A DNA stretch of 14,006 nt from UMGS755 sp045602005 (GTDB taxonomy: Bacteria > Bacillota > Clostridia > UBA1381 > UBA9506), in contig JAZSAS010000007.1 in NCBI GenBank assembly GCA_045602005.1, positions 1 through 14,006 of the forward strand. Reading direction: 5' to 3'. The notes under the pieces were generated by a model that ran no database searches, was not told the origin of the DNA, and saw nothing but the letters and a program-made list of their open reading frames with translations. A program made the position numbers and the translations under genes. Every line of letters starts with the position of its first letter. The first letter of the stretch is position 1. Positions 6,462 through 13,681 of the stretch are shown piece after piece.

Positions 6462-6598
6462 TTGTGTACTTTATATGTCGATTGAGGCAACGAGAATATC
6501 ACCGAAAGCCGGAAGAAACAATGCTAAATCAATGGTATTATTGTCAAAAATCGACATTAAAAAAAACAATTTTATTGTTCATTATTAACAGTACACAA
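6462..6598. repeat. Nested inverted repeats upstream of the nfn-hyd operon
   Basis: Two pairs of perfect inverted arms are nested: TTGTGTAC (6462-6469) with GTACACAA (6591-6598), and inside them ATGTCGATT (6475-6483) with AATCGACAT (6549-6557). The 65 bases within contain ACAAT...ATTGT. A separate small palindrome AACAAT-ttt-ATTGTT lies at 6565-6579. The outer right arm overlaps the -35 region of the operon promoter. This could be DNA looping or operator sites, a structured RNA, or the remnant of a small element. I do not recognise a riboswitch class. Confidence 0.5.
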
Positions 6599-6611
6599 CC
6601 CTGGGTTTTTA

Positions 6612-6620
6612 TGTTATAAT
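6612..6620 (+). promoter_or_regulatory. Extended -10 promoter of the nfnAB-hydCBA operon
   Basis: TGTTATAAT (6612-6620) is a perfect -10 box with an extended TGn. The -35 position at 17 bp reads TACACA, a poor match, which is common for extended -10 promoters and for activator- or repressor-controlled ones. The leader to the ATG at 6680 would be about 52 nt. Confidence 0.65.
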
Positions 6621-6679
6621 AATAAGGATGTATTTTAATACTTTTTAGCTTTGATATATAATCAGGATGGTGATAAAAA

Positions 6680-7528
6680 ATGTATAAAATTGTTCGTAAA
6701 AAGGTGTTGAATCCAACTGTTACACAGATGGAAATCGAAGCACCCTTAGTTGCGGCAAAGGGAAAGCCCGGTCAGTTTATTATCTTGCGGGTAGACAGTG
6801 AAGGCGAACGTATACCACTTACGATTGCCGGTACTAACAAAGAAGAGGGCACAGTAAAAATTATTTTTCAGATTGTGGGCGGCACAACAGCAAAGCTGAA
6901 CAACAAAAGCGAAGGGGAATATATTGAAGATTTTGTTGGCCCCTTAGGCCGTGCGACCCATACAGAAGGAATTAAAAAAGTTTGTATTGTGGGCGGCGGT
7001 GTTGGCTGTGCCATTGCAATGCCTGTGGCTGAAGAGTTCCATCGTTTGGGCGCATCTGTTACCAGTATTATCGGTTTCAGAGATAAAAACTTAGTTATTC
7101 TTGAGGATGAATTTAAGTCTTGTTCCAACAATTTAATTTTAATGACAGATGACGGTTCATACGGTCGTCATGGCAATGTTACCGTTCCTTTAAAAGAAAT
7201 GCTGGAGGCCGGTGAGCATTTTGATATGATTATCACCATTGGTCCTTTAATTATGATGAAATTTGTCACGTTGACCGCCAAGCCTTTTGGCGTACCTGTG
7301 ACTGCTTCTATGAATCCGATTATGATTGATGGCACGGGCATGTGCGGCGGTTGCCGGTTGACGCTGAACCGAGACGGAGAAAAAATTACAAAGTTCGCCT
7401 GTGTTGACGGACCGGAGTTTAACGCATATGAAATTGATTTCGACGAGGCAATGTCAAGAGGCAGAATGTATGCTGATTTTGAACGTCATGCCTATGAAGA
7501 AAGCTGTAATTTATTTAAGAAAGCATAA
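6680..7528 (+). CDS. nfnA: NfnA: NADH-dependent reduced ferredoxin:NADP+ oxidoreductase, small subunit
   Basis: With NfnB this forms the cytoplasmic electron-bifurcating transhydrogenase, in which NADH and two reduced ferredoxins reduce two NADP+. The 282-residue product has a ferredoxin-NADP reductase layout. An N-terminal FAD barrel carries the flavin motif ERIPLTIA (43-50). The nucleotide domain begins with the glycine-rich VCIVGGGVGCAIA (101-113). A C-terminal [2Fe-2S] site is DGTGMCGGCR...FACVDGP, with C222, C225, C241 and probably D217 as ligands; one Asp and three Cys is the arrangement reported for Thermotoga NfnA. It is 14 bases upstream of nfnB. The ribosome binding site (AGGATGGTG) is moderate. 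Homologous dihydroorotate dehydrogenase electron-transfer subunits are the main alternative, but the NfnB partner settles it. Confidence 0.93.
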   Translation: MYKIVRKKVLNPTVTQMEIEAPLVAAKGKPGQFIILRVDSEGERIPLTIAGTNKEEGTVKIIFQIVGGTTAKLNNKSEGEYIEDFVGPLGRATHTEGIKKVCIVGGGVGCAIAMPVAEEFHRLGASVTSIIGFRDKNLVILEDEFKSCSNNLILMTDDGSYGRHGNVTVPLKEMLEAGEHFDMIITIGPLIMMKFVTLTAKPFGVPVTASMNPIMIDGTGMCGGCRLTLNRDGEKITKFACVDGPEFNAYEIDFDEAMSRGRMYADFERHAYEESCNLFKKA

Positions 7529-7542
7529 GGGAGGAAATGAAA

Positions 7543-8952
7543 ATGGCAATTAATCCGAAAAAGCATGAAATGCCGACACAAGCTCCTGAAGTGCGTGCCT
7601 GTAACTTTGATGAAGTTGCATTGGGTTACACGGAAGAAATGGCAGTGTCTGAGGCAGAACGGTGCTTGAATTGTAAAAATCAGCCTTGTGTTGCAGGGTG
7701 TCCTGTTAACATTAACATTCCTGATTTTATTACCTGTATTAAAAACCGTGATTTTGAGGGTGCATATCAGGAAATCACCAAATCATCATCATTGCCCGCT
7801 GTTTGCGGACGTGTTTGTCCCCAGGAAACGCAATGCGAAAGCAAATGTACCTTGGGTGTTAAGTTTGAACCTGTTGGCATTGGCCGCCTGGAGCGTTTTG
7901 TTGCCGACTGGCATAATGAAAACATTACAGAAAAACCGGCAAAACCGGCATGTAATGGGCACAAGGTTGCTGTGGTTGGTTCCGGACCTTCGGGTCTTAC
8001 CTGTGCCGGCGATTTGGCAAAGAAAGGCTATGACGTAACGGTTTATGAAGCACTTCATACCGCTGGTGGCGTTTTGGTTTATGGCATTCCGGAATTCCGC
8101 TTACCTAAATCAATTGTTGCTAAAGAGGTTGAAACCTTAAAAGCGTTGGGTGTGCATATTGAACCGAATGTTGTTATTGGCAAAACCCTGACGGTAGATG
8201 AGTTGTTTGATATGGGTTTTGAAGCCGTGTTTATCGGCTCCGGTGCTGGTTTGCCTAATTTTATGGGCATTCCCGGAGAATCTTTGAAGGGTGTTTACTC
8301 TGCTAATGAATTTTTAACCAGAAGTAACCTGATGAAGGCTTACCGTGACGATTCGGCAACGCCGATTATGAAGGGCGGTAAGGTTGCTGTGGTTGGCGGC
8401 GGTAACGTTGCCATGGATGCGGCAAGAACAGCGCTTCGCTTGGGTGCTGAAAAGGTTTATATTGTGTATCGCCGTTCTATGGATGAGCTTCCTGCCAGAA
8501 GAGAAGAGGTTGAGCATGCAGAAGAAGAGGGAATTGATTTTCAGCTGCTCAGAAACCCTGTGGAAATTCTGGGCTATCAGAATCCGGAAGACCCCAGAGA
8601 TCCTAAAAACGGTATTGTTACCGGCATGCGTTGTGTGAAAATGGACTTAGGCGAGCCGGATGAGAAGGGCAGACGCCGACCGGTTGTGATTCCCGGTTCT
8701 GAGTATGAGCTTGAGGTTGACACGGTTGTTATGTCTATTGGCACATCTCCGAATCCTCTAATTAAGGACACAACCAATGGTCTTGAAGTGAATAGCAGAG
8801 GTGGCATTATTGTCAATGAAGAAGGTTTAACTTCTTGTGAAGCGGTTTATGCCGGCGGCGATGCGGTGACCGGTGCTGCAACGGTTATTTCAGCCATGGG
8901 TGCCGGTAAAACAGCAGCAAAAGCCATTGATGAATATTTGATGAAACAATGA
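7543..8952 (+). CDS. nfnB: NfnB: bifurcating transhydrogenase large subunit (GltD-like)
   Basis: This large subunit of Nfn carries the bifurcating FAD and binds NADP(H). The 469-residue product matches the family. The N-terminal cysteines form two [4Fe-4S] motifs (C41-x2-C44-x4-C49-x3-C53 and C88, C92, C98, C102). VVGSGPSG (144-151) binds FAD, VVGGGNVAMDAART (283-296) with following YRRS (309-312) binds NADPH, and YAGGDAVTG (436-444) completes the FAD site. The sequence is close to glutamate synthase small subunits, and it would be called that in isolation; the nfnA partner and the absence of a glutamate synthase large subunit point to Nfn. An ATG at 7537 lies only two bases from AGGGAGG, so I prefer the ATG at 7543 with eight bases of spacing. 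Second gene of the operon. Confidence 0.93.
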   Translation: MAINPKKHEMPTQAPEVRACNFDEVALGYTEEMAVSEAERCLNCKNQPCVAGCPVNINIPDFITCIKNRDFEGAYQEITKSSSLPAVCGRVCPQETQCESKCTLGVKFEPVGIGRLERFVADWHNENITEKPAKPACNGHKVAVVGSGPSGLTCAGDLAKKGYDVTVYEALHTAGGVLVYGIPEFRLPKSIVAKEVETLKALGVHIEPNVVIGKTLTVDELFDMGFEAVFIGSGAGLPNFMGIPGESLKGVYSANEFLTRSNLMKAYRDDSATPIMKGGKVAVVGGGNVAMDAARTALRLGAEKVYIVYRRSMDELPARREEVEHAEEEGIDFQLLRNPVEILGYQNPEDPRDPKNGIVTGMRCVKMDLGEPDEKGRRRPVVIPGSEYELEVDTVVMSIGTSPNPLIKDTTNGLEVNSRGGIIVNEEGLTSCEAVYAGGDAVTGAATVISAMGAGKTAAKAIDEYLMKQ

Positions 8953-8971
8953 TTTTGAAGGAGGAATAAAC

Positions 8972-9457
8972 ATGAGCGAACAGTTTGATTTTTCAGTTGT
9001 TGATGCAATTATTAATGCACATGAGAAAAACCAGCAGGCGATTATCGCTATTTTACAGGAGGTTCAAGAGCACTATCATTACCTCCCGAAAGAAATTTTC
9101 CCCTATCTTGCAAAAGAATTAAACATGAGCGAGGCACGAATCTTCAGTGTTGCAACTTTTTATGAAAACTTTTCTCTAGAGCCTAAGGGAAAATATGTAA
9201 TTAAAATTTGTGACGGAACGGCTTGCCATGTTCGTCGTTCTATTCCCATTCTGGAACGTCTTCGTTCTGAACTTGGTTTGAGCGAGAGCAAAAAGACAAC
9301 AGACGATTTGAATTTCACAGTTGAAACAGTTTCTTGCCTTGGTGCATGCGGACTGGCTCCTGTCTTGACGGTGAATGATGTTGTATATTCCGCCATGACT
9401 CCTGATAAGGCTTCTGAGCTGCTCAAAACACTTAAGGAGGAAATCGAGAATGCTTAA
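8972..9457 (+). CDS. hydC: HydC: NuoE-like [2Fe-2S] subunit of bifurcating hydrogenase
   Basis: This small subunit carries electrons within the NADH- and ferredoxin-linked [FeFe]-hydrogenase. The 161-residue product has the NuoE architecture: an N-terminal helical bundle (about 8-65, with LQEVQEHYHYLPKE) and a thioredoxin-like fold holding one [2Fe-2S] cluster through C80-x4-C85 and C122-x3-C126 (VETVSCLGACGLAP). GAAGGAGG precedes the ATG at 8972, 19 bases after the nfnB stop. Its stop overlaps the hydB start by eight bases (ATGCTTAA), indicating coupled translation of the two partners. Confidence 0.94.
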   Translation: MSEQFDFSVVDAIINAHEKNQQAIIAILQEVQEHYHYLPKEIFPYLAKELNMSEARIFSVATFYENFSLEPKGKYVIKICDGTACHVRRSIPILERLRSELGLSESKKTTDDLNFTVETVSCLGACGLAPVLTVNDVVYSAMTPDKASELLKTLKEEIENA

Positions 9458-11324
9458 AAACAGAGAAGATTTAATTGCTCTTCGTGTAGAAACAAAAGAA
9501 TCGTATGATAAGCAGACCGAAAAAATTATTATTTGTGCTGGTACAGGCTGTGTCGCCGGCGGTTCACTTAAAATCTATGACAGATTAAAAGAATTAGCCG
9601 AAATGCAGAATCTTTCTGTTGCAGTTGAACTTGAGGTTGACCCTCATGATGATTCAATTGGCCTAAAAAAGAGTGGCTGTCATGGTTTTTGTGAAATGGG
9701 TCCGCTTCTTCGAATTGACCCTCAGGGTTGGCTCTACACCAAGGTTAAACTTGAAGACTGCGAAGAAATTGTTGAAAAGACAATTTTGAAGGGCGAATTC
9801 ATTGAACGTTTGGCTTGCAAAAAAGACGGCGTTGCCTATCAAAAACAGGAAGAGATTCCTTTTTATAAGCAACAAACCCGTGTTGTTCTTGAACACTGCG
9901 GAAAAATTGACGCAGATTCCATTCGTGAATACATAGCAATCGGCGGTTATTCTGCTTTTGAAAAGGCATTGTTTGATATGACGCCGGATGATATTGTTGC
10001 TGAAATCAGCAAATCTAACCTCCGTGGCAGAGGAGGCGGCGGTTTCCCTGCCGGCCGTAAATGGGAGCAGGTTAAACGCCAGAAGGAAGCACAGAAATAT
10101 ATTGTTTGTAACGGTGACGAAGGTGACCCGGGTGCGTTCATGGATCGAAGCATTATGGAGGGCGACCCCCACAGAATGCTGGAAGGCATGATGATTGCCG
10201 GTGTTGCCTGTGGTGCCAGCGAAGGATATATTTATGTTCGTGCCGAATATCCTCTGGCTGTTGAAAGACTGAGAAATGCAATTGCACAGGCTGAGGAAAT
10301 CGGTCTTTTAGGTGACAACATTTTGGGAACGGGTTTCTCTTTCCATATGCACATCAGCCGTGGTGCCGGTGCTTTCGTTTGCGGTGAAGGTAGTGCGTTG
10401 ACTGCTTCTATTGAAGGCAAGCGTGGTTTCCCCAGAGTGAAACCGCCCAGAACAGTTGAACATGGTCTGTTTGATAAGCCGACAGTGCTTAACAATGTTG
10501 AAACTTATGCAAACGTTACTCAGATTATCAACAACGGCGCAGATTGGTATCTTGGCATTGGTACTGAAACAAGCTCTGGTACAAAAGCCTTTGCTTTAAC
10601 AGGTAACATTGCCAATACAGGCTTAATAGAAGTTCCCATGGGCACAACCCTGCGTGAAATTATTTTTGATATTGGCGGCGGCATGCGTGGCGACGGCGAA
10701 TTTAAAGCTGTTCAGATTGGCGGTCCCTCCGGTGCATGTCTTACCAAAGAACATTTAGACTTGCCGCTGGACTTCGATACTCTCAAAAGAGTTGGAGCTA
10801 TGATTGGTTCCGGCGGATTGGTTGTTATGGACTCTAACACCTGTATGGTGGAAGTGGCAAGATTCTTTATGAACTTCACACAAAATGAGTCTTGCGGTAA
10901 ATGTGTTCCTTGCCGTGAGGGAACAAAACGTATGCTGGGCATTTTGGAACGCATTGTTGCTGGCGAAGGCGAAGATGGTGACATTGAGCTTTTGCTAGAG
11001 CTAGCTGAAACGATTTCTGCAACGGCTCTTTGCGGTCTGGGCAAAAGTGCACCCTCTCCGGTTGTCAGCACCATTAAAAATTTCCGTGATGAATATGAGG
11101 CTCATATTTATGAAAAACGGTGTCCCGCCGGTGCTTGTCAGAAACTCAAGCAAATCGTGATTGACCCTGAACTTTGTAAGGGCTGTTCTAAATGTGCTCG
11201 TCAGTGTCCTGTGGATGCAATTGAAGGTAAAATCAAAGAGCCGTTTACAATTAACCTTTCCAAATGTATCCGTTGCGGAAGCTGTATAAGTGCTTGTGCA
11301 TTCAAAGCGATTAAGGAGGCATAA
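9450..11324 (+). CDS. hydB: HydB: NuoF-like flavoprotein subunit of bifurcating hydrogenase
   Basis: This FMN subunit exchanges electrons with NADH and is the probable bifurcation site of HydABC. Domains of the 624-residue product, in order: a thioredoxin-like [2Fe-2S] domain (C29, C34, C77, C81); the NuoF core with the FMN/NADH motif GRGGGGFPAGRKW (193-205) and NGDEGDPGAFMDR (221-233); an SLBB-type linker; the [4Fe-4S] motif SCGKCVPCREGT with C482, C485, C488 and distal C528; a CPAGAC segment (558-563); and a C-terminal pair of ferredoxin [4Fe-4S] motifs (C576, C579, C582, C586; C606, C609, C612, C616). This fused N- and C-terminal layout separates HydB from complex I NuoF. CGEGSAL at 311-317 replaces the usual CGEETAL. 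An AAGGAGG ribosome binding site lies within the end of hydC. Confidence 0.95.
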   Translation: MLKNREDLIALRVETKESYDKQTEKIIICAGTGCVAGGSLKIYDRLKELAEMQNLSVAVELEVDPHDDSIGLKKSGCHGFCEMGPLLRIDPQGWLYTKVKLEDCEEIVEKTILKGEFIERLACKKDGVAYQKQEEIPFYKQQTRVVLEHCGKIDADSIREYIAIGGYSAFEKALFDMTPDDIVAEISKSNLRGRGGGGFPAGRKWEQVKRQKEAQKYIVCNGDEGDPGAFMDRSIMEGDPHRMLEGMMIAGVACGASEGYIYVRAEYPLAVERLRNAIAQAEEIGLLGDNILGTGFSFHMHISRGAGAFVCGEGSALTASIEGKRGFPRVKPPRTVEHGLFDKPTVLNNVETYANVTQIINNGADWYLGIGTETSSGTKAFALTGNIANTGLIEVPMGTTLREIIFDIGGGMRGDGEFKAVQIGGPSGACLTKEHLDLPLDFDTLKRVGAMIGSGGLVVMDSNTCMVEVARFFMNFTQNESCGKCVPCREGTKRMLGILERIVAGEGEDGDIELLLELAETISATALCGLGKSAPSPVVSTIKNFRDEYEAHIYEKRCPAGACQKLKQIVIDPELCKGCSKCARQCPVDAIEGKIKEPFTINLSKCIRCGSCISACAFKAIKEA

Positions 11325-11328
11325 GAAA

Positions 11329-13026
11329 ATGGTTGAAAAACAGTATTTAACAATAGACGGTATACCTGTTGAAATTAACGGGGAGAAAAATCTTCTTGAA
11401 CTTATCAATAAAACCGGCGTTAAAATGCCCACCTTCTGTTATCATTCTGAACTTTCTGTTTATGGCGCCTGCCGCATGTGTATGGTTGAAAATGAAAGGG
11501 GAGGGCTTGATGCAGCGTGTTCAACACCGCCTCGTCCCGGCATGAATATTAAAACCAACACTGAACGCCTTCGCAGATATCGTAAAAACATTCTGGAGCT
11601 TCTTTTGGCGAATCATTGCCGTGATTGCACAACCTGTGAAAATAACAGCAAGTGTAAATTGCAGGATTTGGCCATGCGTTTTAACATTGAAGGTGTTCGT
11701 TTCCCCAATACAGCAACATCAACGAAAGATGATGATACATCTTCGGTTTGTATCACGAGAGATACCGGCAAATGTATTCTCTGCGGCGACTGCGTGAGAA
11801 TGTGTAATGAAATTCAGAACGTTGGTGCCATTGATTTTGCTTATCGTGGTTCTAACATGGTTATCAGCACTGCCTTTGGCAAGCCTTTAGCTGAGAGCCC
11901 CTGTGTTGGCTGCGGCCAGTGCGTTGCTGTTTGTCCCACCGGTGCGATTGTTGTTAAGAACAATATTTCTCCTGTTTGGGAGGCTATCAGCAATCCTGAA
12001 ATTAAAACAACCGTTCAGGTTGCACCGGCAGTTCGTGTTGCTCTGGGCAAAGAGTTGGGCGTTAAAGACGGTGAAGACGTTATGGGCAAGATTGTTGCCG
12101 CACTCCACCGCATGGGATTTGATGAAATTTATGATACTTCTTTGGGAGCTGACCTGACTGTTTTAGAGGAAACCGAAGAATTTCTCAAACGCTTAGAAAG
12201 CAATGAGAACATGCCGCTGATTACCTCTTGCTGCCCGGGCTGGATTCAATATTGTGAGAAAAAGCATCCTGAATTTCTGCCGAATATTTCTACCTGTCGT
12301 TCACCAATGCAAATGATGGCAGCTATTTTGAAGGATCAGTCACAGAAATCCTCCAGAAAAATGTTCCATGTTGCTGTAATGCCTTGTACGGCTAAGAAAT
12401 TTGAAGCAGCAAGAGACGAGTTTAAAACAAACGGCGACCCGAATGTTGATGTTGTTATCACAACACAAGAGCTCATTTCCATGATTAAGGAAGCAGGTAT
12501 CATGTTTGATTCCTTAGAACCGGAGGCAGTTGACATGCCCTTTGGCACAGTTTCCGGTGCTGGTGTTATCTTCGGCGTAACCGGCGGTGTTACAGAAGCT
12601 GTTCTGCGTCGCGTGGCTTCCAACAAGACCCGTTCCGGTCTTTTGACTGTGGCAAACTGCGGTCAGAGAGGCATGGACGGCATTAAGGAATTCAAGCTTC
12701 AGGCTGGGGAGAGGGAACTGCACATTGTTGTTGTCAGCGGTTTGAGCAATGCTGAAACTGTGCTTGAGCGCATTAAAGACGGCGAAAAAATTGATTTCGT
12801 TGAGGTTATGGCATGTCCCGGCGGCTGTATCAATGGTGGCGGACAGCCTTTTGCAGTCCGAACAGAAAAAGAAGCCAGAAGTGCCGGCCTTTATAAATCT
12901 GACAGGCTCTTGAGCATTCGTCGCTCAGAGGATAATCCGATTCTGTCTACTTTGTATAGCGATATCATCAAAGGAAAGGTTCACGAGCTTTTACATGTTG
13001 ACTACACTAAGAAGTCGGAGGAATAA
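11329..13026 (+). CDS. hydA: HydA: [FeFe]-hydrogenase catalytic subunit, group A3 (bifurcating)
   Basis: The catalytic subunit makes or consumes H2 at the H-cluster. The 565-residue product reads as follows: a plant-type [2Fe-2S] domain (C37, C48, C51, C64); the His-ligated [4Fe-4S] segment NHCRDCTTCENNSKC (H96, C100, C103, C109); two ferredoxin clusters (C149, C152, C155, C159; C192, C195, C198, C202); then the H-domain with all three signatures, TSCCPGW (C301 proton relay, C302 ligand), MPCTAKK (C353) and MACPGGCINGGGQP (C496, C500). The core ends soon after, without the extra C-terminal [2Fe-2S] domain I recall from Thermotoga HydA. The start at ATG 11329 has AGGAGG nine bases upstream; an in-frame ATG at 11290 would overlap hydB by 35 bases and lacks a site. 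No maturation genes (hydE, hydF, hydG) are in the window. Confidence 0.96.
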   Translation: MVEKQYLTIDGIPVEINGEKNLLELINKTGVKMPTFCYHSELSVYGACRMCMVENERGGLDAACSTPPRPGMNIKTNTERLRRYRKNILELLLANHCRDCTTCENNSKCKLQDLAMRFNIEGVRFPNTATSTKDDDTSSVCITRDTGKCILCGDCVRMCNEIQNVGAIDFAYRGSNMVISTAFGKPLAESPCVGCGQCVAVCPTGAIVVKNNISPVWEAISNPEIKTTVQVAPAVRVALGKELGVKDGEDVMGKIVAALHRMGFDEIYDTSLGADLTVLEETEEFLKRLESNENMPLITSCCPGWIQYCEKKHPEFLPNISTCRSPMQMMAAILKDQSQKSSRKMFHVAVMPCTAKKFEAARDEFKTNGDPNVDVVITTQELISMIKEAGIMFDSLEPEAVDMPFGTVSGAGVIFGVTGGVTEAVLRRVASNKTRSGLLTVANCGQRGMDGIKEFKLQAGERELHIVVVSGLSNAETVLERIKDGEKIDFVEVMACPGGCINGGGQPFAVRTEKEARSAGLYKSDRLLSIRRSEDNPILSTLYSDIIKGKVHELLHVDYTKKSEE

Positions 13027-13029
13027 GAT

Positions 13030-13284
13030 ATGATTGAATTGCAAGTGTGCATAGGAAGTGCCTGCCATATCAATGGTGCCCGCAATGTGGTAACAACCTT
13101 TCAGCATTTACTGGAAGAATATAATCTTTATGACAGCGTAACCTTAAAAGCCGCCTTCTGCATGAAGGAATGTTCTGGCAATGGTGTGTCTGTTAAGCTG
13201 AATGGTCAGGAAGAAAAAATTGCAGCTGATGAAGCAAGAGCCTATTTTAAAGCAAAAGTGTTACCTCTTGTAAACCAATCTTAA
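13030..13284 (+). CDS. Small thioredoxin-like [2Fe-2S] ferredoxin-domain protein (84 aa)
   Basis: An 84-residue stand-alone protein with the cluster pattern of the NuoE C-terminal domain: C7-x4-C12 (QVCIGSACH) and C44-x3-C48 (AAFCMKECSGNGVSV). It lacks the helical N-terminal domain of NuoE. It follows hydA after three bases, with GGAGG about eight bases before ATG 13030, and is the last gene before the operon terminator, so it is almost certainly made together with the hydrogenase. It could be a fourth subunit or an electron carrier to HydABC. Its position and fold suggest a detached version of the C-terminal domain fused to HydA in some species; that is inference. Cluster type follows from the motif. 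Confidence 0.88.
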   Translation: MIELQVCIGSACHINGARNVVTTFQHLLEEYNLYDSVTLKAAFCMKECSGNGVSVKLNGQEEKIAADEARAYFKAKVLPLVNQS

Positions 13285-13306
13285 ATCTAACAAATGCATG
13301 TAATTC

Positions 13307-13344
13307 GGGCGTAGTTCTCAATAGGGAACTGCGTCCTCTTTTTT
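13307..13344 (+). terminator. Intrinsic terminator of the nfn-hyd operon
   Basis: An 11-bp stem GGGCGTAGTTC / GAACTGCGTCC (13307-13317 with 13326-13336) contains two G-U wobbles and has an eight-base loop. It is followed by CTCTTTTTT, 22 bases after the last stop codon. Confidence 0.88.
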
Positions 13345-13398
13345 ACGTTCACGAGAGTAAAAATATCATAAAATTTTAGTCGATTTTTAGCAAATGCC

Positions 13399-13427
13399 TT
13401 GAAACAATGGAGGCATGGTGGTATAAT
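13399..13427 (+). promoter_or_regulatory. Strong orphan promoter facing the hairpin array
   Basis: TTGAAA (13399-13404), a 17-bp spacer and a perfect TATAAT (13422-13427) preceded by an extended TGG (13419-13421). The expected start near 13434 falls inside the first hairpin of the array. No ORF with a ribosome binding site follows for nearly 500 bases. Confidence 0.7.
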
Positions 13428-13605
13428 GATTTCAAGCAAGGCTTGAAATCAATGAATTGCCTTTGGCGTGAATTGAAACTTACAGTTTCATGAATTGAGT
13501 CTGCGACTCATGAATTGCACTTCGTGCATTAAAAGGCAATTCAAATCATGTTGCGATAGCAACAATTCATGGCGGAACGCCGATTCATGACAACGAATGT
13601 TGTCA
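13428..13605 (+). ncRNA. Candidate structured noncoding RNA or hairpin array
   Basis: Seven short perfect hairpins with 3-4 base loops occur in 178 bases: GATTTCAAGC-aag (13428-13450), TGAAACT-tac (13474-13490), TGAGTC-tgc (13496-13510), TGCAC-ttc (13516-13528), TGTTGC-gata (13549-13564), GGCG-gaa (13571-13581) and TGACAAC-gaat (13588-13605). Stem sequences differ, but the linkers repeat: TGAATTG in the left half and (A)ATTCAT in the right half. A 12-bp arm pair TGAATTGCCTTT / AAAGGCAATTCA (13453-13464 with 13532-13543) encloses hairpins two to four. A strong promoter lies directly in front, so transcription is plausible. It could equally be a DNA-level repeat element. No match to a known RNA family is claimed. 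Confidence 0.45.
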
Positions 13606-13612
13606 ATTCATA

Positions 13613-13662
13613 GCCCTCCTTGTGTAAAGGAGGGTGGCACGCAAAGCGTGACGGGAGGATTG
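13613..13662 (+). repeat. GC-rich hairpin repeat, copy 2
   Basis: The hairpin CCCTCCTT-gtgta-AAGGAGGG (13614-13634) is followed by CACGC-aaa-GCGTG (13638-13650) and the purine-rich GGGAGGATTG end. It is the same plan as copies 1, 3 and 4. Confidence 0.85.
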
Positions 13663-13681
13663 TAAAAGAAAAAAGAAACAA

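Noticed and set aside
6475..6557. Riboswitch controlling nfnA
   Set aside because: A 9-bp closing stem with internal structure is suggestive, but the conserved core of c-di-GMP, SAM, ZTP, THF or fluoride classes is absent and the only good promoter lies downstream of it.
6355..6588. 77-residue plus-strand ORF
   Set aside because: It begins inside tRNA-Gly, crosses the tRNA terminator and has no ribosome binding site.
6657..6662. TATAAT close to the nfnA start as a promoter
   Set aside because: Transcription would start inside the ribosome binding site, about ten bases before the ATG; the box at 6615-6620 is better placed.
7543..8952. Glutamate synthase small subunit (gltD)
   Set aside because: The sequence family overlaps, but nfnA is directly upstream and no glutamate synthase large subunit is present.
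13428..13605. CRISPR array
   Set aside because: The repeated linkers are only about seven bases, the intervals are short and each is itself a palindrome, and there are no cas genes.
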